Of a stretch of DNA of 8,950 bases, positions 5,317 through 8,950 are shown piece after piece (position 1 is the first letter of the stretch; every line of letters begins with the position of its first letter). The DNA is from DATFNV01 sp035266225. GTDB lineage: Bacteria > Planctomycetota > Planctomycetia > Gemmatales > Gemmataceae. The notes under the pieces are model-generated. The model was given only the letters and a program-made list of their open reading frames with translations. It made no database searches and was not told the DNA's origin. The DNA lies in the NCBI GenBank assembly GCA_035266225.1, contig DATFNV010000670.1, forward strand, positions 1 through 8,950. Direction: 5' to 3'. A program made the translations under genes and the position numbers.

Positions 5317-6945
5317 ATGACACCGCCCGCCTGGGTCCACAAGCGCGACGGCCGCCTCGTCCCCTTCGAGGCCGACAAGATCAGCCGCTCGCTGTTCGCC
5401 GCCACCGAGCAACTCGGCCGCTCCGACGCCTTCCTGGCCCGCGAATTGACCGACGGAGTCCTGCACTTCCTCAGCAGCGATGCCGAAGGCAGTATCCCCA
5501 CCACCGCCGACATCGCCGAACTGGTGGCCAAGGTGGTCCGCGAGCTGGGTCAGCCGACCCTCGCCCGCGCCTATGCGGATCACAAAGGGAGGAAGTCCGC
5601 GCAGGGCGCCGCGACCAGGCCCATCTCCGTGCGGTTCGTCCCGACCGATCCGCTGCCGTCGGTCCTCGCGGAGTGCCGGCGCGCCTACGCCCTTGGCGCG
5701 GTCTTTACGCGCGACCTCGTCGCGGCGCAGCACGACGGCCTGCTGACCATCGGGAACCTTGACGCTCCCCTGGAACTGGCCGCCAGCGCCCCGGCACCCC
5801 TGACGCCGCTCCTCGAACGGTTACTCGAGGTGCGACAGCTGACGGCCGGCGTCGTGGCGCTCGACGGCGTCGAGCACGCGCTGGCTCGCTCTCCCCTCCC
5901 CGAGCAAAGTGCCACAGCCAGCTTTGTCCGCGACCTGGAGATCGGCCTGCGCGGGACCGGCCTGGGCGCCGTCGTCAACCTGAACGTCGCGGTGCCTCCC
6001 CCGTGGGCCGACGACCTCGCCGAGGGGCCGCTCTTCGCCGGGCAGCGTTCCGATACTCCCCCCGACCGCCTCGCCGTGCTGGCCGAGGTGCTGCTCCAGG
6101 CCCTGGCGCACGGCCCGGCGCGGGCGCGCATCGACTGGCACCTGGGCGAGCGCGACTTCACCCCGGCTTCAGCCGAGCGCCTGCGGCGGGCCGCCCGCCT
6201 CGCCGCGGAAGGCGCGGCGCTGGCATTCGTCTTCGACCGGCCGCGCCGCCCCATCGCCCTGGCCGAGGGGATCGATCGCAAGCATCCGGCGCTGCTGCTC
6301 ACGGTCGGCCTGCACTTGCCGCGACTCGCCGGGCAGTCGGGAGCGGGCGCCGACCCGGCGCTCTTCCTGCGGAAACTCGGGAGCCTCGCGCGACTGGCGC
6401 TCAGTGCCGCGGTGCAGAAGCGCGACTTCCTGCGCCGCCACGCCGCCGACCGGCCGGCCCTGACTCGCGGCTTCTTCCTCGACCGCGCCCGGTTGATGGT
6501 GGCAGTCGTCGGCCTCGACCGGGCGGTGCGGTTGCTCACCGGAAAGGGGCTCTGCGACGGCAAGGGTCCGGAGTTCGGCCGCCAGGTCGTGCAGCGGCTG
6601 CGCGACGTGCTTCGCGAGGACGGACGGGCCTGTCTGATCGACACCTGCCTCGACGCGCCCGCCGGCTTCACCTTCGACGCGACTGGCCTCCCCGATCCTT
6701 CCGCCATCGCCGGCGTCACGGCCTGGGACGCGGCGGCGCCGGTGAAAGCGCAGCTGCGGGCCGCCGGCGTACTCCACGCCGTCGCTGACGGTGGGACGGC
6801 GGCGCTGCTGCCGGACGAGGAGCGGGCCGCCGGCGCGGAGCAGGTCGCGGAGTGGCTGCGCCTGGCGTGGTCGCAAACCGACGTGGGCCGCCTGTGTTTC
6901 GTGCGACCGGCGCCGGCCCAACGGCAGCTCACCCTCCCGGAGTGA
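5317..6945 (+). CDS. ATP-cone protein with degenerate NrdD-like body
   Basis: Residues 6-90 form an ATP-cone (KRDGRLVPFEADKI at 9-22; PTTADIAELVAKVVRELG at 61-78), the nucleotide-sensing domain of ribonucleotide reductases and NrdR. The remaining 450 residues follow the class III reductase NrdD by eye: VVNLNVAVPPP (219-229) for its NxxxxLxxPxD stretch, a helix ending EVLLQALAHG (257-266), LLLTVGLHLPRL (326-337) for VTINLPRI, a helix near 349-375 like its KR-rich helix, VVGLDRAV (397-404) for GLVGLNEA, and GGTAALL (492-498). What is missing is decisive. There is no cysteine between 267 and 335, where the catalytic MGCRT-type segment should lie, and the protein stops before a Zn-ribbon and the RxxGY glycyl-radical motif. 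It is therefore unlikely to be an active reductase. GGAGG (5301-5305) lies 11 nt before the ATG, 35 bp after rph. The NrdD comparison is from memory. Confidence 0.85.
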   Translation: MTPPAWVHKRDGRLVPFEADKISRSLFAATEQLGRSDAFLARELTDGVLHFLSSDAEGSIPTTADIAELVAKVVRELGQPTLARAYADHKGRKSAQGAATRPISVRFVPTDPLPSVLAECRRAYALGAVFTRDLVAAQHDGLLTIGNLDAPLELAASAPAPLTPLLERLLEVRQLTAGVVALDGVEHALARSPLPEQSATASFVRDLEIGLRGTGLGAVVNLNVAVPPPWADDLAEGPLFAGQRSDTPPDRLAVLAEVLLQALAHGPARARIDWHLGERDFTPASAERLRRAARLAAEGAALAFVFDRPRRPIALAEGIDRKHPALLLTVGLHLPRLAGQSGAGADPALFLRKLGSLARLALSAAVQKRDFLRRHAADRPALTRGFFLDRARLMVAVVGLDRAVRLLTGKGLCDGKGPEFGRQVVQRLRDVLREDGRACLIDTCLDAPAGFTFDATGLPDPSAIAGVTAWDAAAPVKAQLRAAGVLHAVADGGTAALLPDEERAAGAEQVAEWLRLAWSQTDVGRLCFVRPAPAQRQLTLPE

Positions 6946-6987
6946 TGGCGCCCGGGTCCGCTGTTACATCTCTTTTCCATTTCCTGA

Positions 6988-7016
6988 TTGCGGTCGGAGG
7001 CCGGTCGAGGTACACT
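6988..7016 (+). promoter_or_regulatory. Sigma-70-type promoter of the kinase gene
   Basis: TTGCGG (6988-6993) is followed after 17 bp by TACACT (7011-7016), giving a predicted start near 7023 and a leader of about 50 nt. It lies in the 129-bp gap after the ATP-cone gene, the longest gap inside the plus-strand series, so the kinase is probably transcribed separately. No intrinsic terminator is visible in this gap. Confidence 0.5.
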
Positions 7017-7074
7017 TCTTCTATCCGTGCCCCCTACTCGCTCCCCGGGGCCCTCGCCCGACTGACTCGACCCG

Positions 7075-8457
<1,383 letters not shown>

Positions 8458-8827
8458 TGCGGTTCAGGCGGGGCCGATGCTCTACCGGCGGCTCGAGCCC
8501 GACCCGTTCGTCGCCCAGGCGGGGGGCTGGCGGGTCTGGCGTGGCCGGCCCTGGTCTTGTGGCAGCGATGGCGGCGCGGCCGGGCTTGCCTGTCCGCGTG
8601 CCGTCCCTCAGCGGCTGCCGTGGCGAGGGAAGGGTGAGTTCCGCGGCCGGAGGCGACGCTAATGCGGAGACAAGGGAGGTGTTGTTCGACCCCTGCCGGC
8701 TTGGAGATCGTCCAGCTTATGGAGCGTTTCGTGCCAACGGTTTACGTCGATCCGGGGTGGACAAAGATGGGGGGAGCAGCTGCCATGACGGGGTTGCTAC
8801 ACCATCGTTCCTTGCAGGAGTCCCCCC
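8458..8827. other. 370-bp region without a convincing gene, between kinase and transposase
   Basis: An open frame at 8477-8662 encodes 61 residues rich in Arg, Gly and Trp. It has no recognisable domain and no good ribosome binding site, so I do not call it. A palindrome GGCTCGAGCC lies at 8490-8499. The left end of the insertion sequence that begins the transposase should be in this stretch, but its terminal repeat cannot be recognised without the right end. Base composition is less extreme from about 8690 onward, which may mark entry into the mobile element. Confidence 0.4.
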
Positions 8828-8829
8828 AT
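8767..8829 (+). repeat. 9-bp inverted repeat over the transposase start
   Basis: ATGGGGGGA (8767-8775) is exactly complementary to TCCCCCCAT (8821-8829). In a transcript from upstream the stem would include the first two bases of the transposase ATG and enclose its Shine-Dalgarno sequence in a 45-nt loop. This could block translation from read-through transcripts, a device known in some insertion sequences. The function here is inference. Confidence 0.5.
8815..8820 (+). promoter_or_regulatory. Shine-Dalgarno site of the partial transposase
   Basis: CAGGAG lies 7 nt before the ATG at 8828 and supports that start codon for the gene at the right edge. Confidence 0.55.
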
Positions 8830-8950
8830 GCCTATCCTACCCCGCCGCCGCACCGCGAACAGCACACGCCTCCGCTTCGGCACGCCCCCCTGGCACGATA
8901 CGCACCCCGCCCGCCTCGATATCGAACAACGCCTCGCCCCGGACCACCTC
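8828..8950 (+). CDS. Probable IS transposase, N-terminal 41 codons (continues past window)
   Basis: The 41 visible residues begin MPILPRRRTANSTRLRFGTP and continue through PPWHDTHPARLDIEQRLAPDHL, in frame to the last base. A basic start followed by a WxxxxPxxLxxxxxLxxDHL pattern is like the N-terminus of IS1182/IS5-type DDE transposases that I remember from planctomycetes, where xDHLxR opens the N-terminal helical region. No catalytic residues are in view, so the family call is tentative. CAGGAG gives a good ribosome binding site, and a 9-bp inverted repeat covers the start codon. Whether the gene is intact cannot be judged from this window. Confidence 0.6.
   Translation, partial: MPILPRRRTANSTRLRFGTPPWHDTHPARLDIEQRLAPDHL

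Noticed and set aside
8477..8662. 61-residue open frame after the kinase
   Set aside because: Arg/Gly/Trp-rich, no ribosome binding site and no similarity I recognise; consistent with chance in GC-rich DNA.
8680..8950. Alternative GTG-started frame after GGGAGG, open to the window edge
   Set aside because: The translation is low-complexity and unrecognised, and its second half is out of frame with the better-supported transposase start at 8828.

Overview
The window is very GC-rich bacterial chromosome, and the gene families point to a planctomycete, probably Gemmataceae-like. The indications are a short secreted Cys-rich protein of a type I associate with that phylum, a Hanks-type Ser/Thr kinase with a planctomycete-style C-terminal module, and many long antisense open frames caused by strong GC3 bias. 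The taxonomic call is inference from content and style, not from a database match.

Layout. At the left edge a minus-strand gene for a small secreted CxxC protein (1-299) runs out of the window. It is divergent from the main gene cluster. The 257-bp spacer (300-556) carries a plausible sigma-70-type promoter on each strand and, just after the plus-strand promoter, a structured 5' leader. The plus-strand cluster is then argB (N-acetylglutamate kinase), argD (acetylornithine aminotransferase), argF (ornithine carbamoyltransferase), a 111-aa methyltransferase-like mini-protein, a 159-aa thioredoxin-fold-like protein without redox cysteines, rph (RNase PH), and a 542-aa protein with an ATP-cone followed by a body that resembles a catalytically dead class III ribonucleotide reductase (NrdD). 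From argF to rph the genes are 7 bp apart, overlapping by 4 bp, and 2 bp apart, so they are very likely one transcript. A separate promoter (6988-7016) precedes a tail-anchored Ser/Thr protein kinase (7075-8457). After about 370 bp with no convincing gene, the first 41 codons of a probable transposase begin at 8828 and run off the right edge, so an insertion sequence probably enters here.

How the genes work together. ArgB, ArgD and ArgF supply three steps of the glutamate-to-citrulline route: acetylglutamate phosphorylation, acetylornithine formation and citrulline formation. ArgB has the extra N-terminal helix seen in arginine-inhibited enzymes, so pathway flux is probably feedback-controlled at the protein level. 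RNase PH trims tRNA 3' ends and has no obvious link to arginine. The two small genes between argF and rph have clearly more A/T-ending codons than their neighbours and look like a later two-gene insertion into the operon.

Most interesting points. (1) Both spacers inside the arg operon are almost wholly occupied by near-perfect palindromes of unrelated sequence: a 36-bp stem made of five GTGCCC hexamers facing five GGGCAC hexamers, and a 50-bp loopless perfect palindrome. (2) The methyltransferase-like and thioredoxin-like gene pair is compact, translationally coupled and compositionally different. (3) The ATP-cone protein keeps the NrdD framework but lacks the catalytic cysteine region and the glycyl-radical tail, which suggests a nucleotide-sensing role. 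These are readings by eye; no database or folding program was available.
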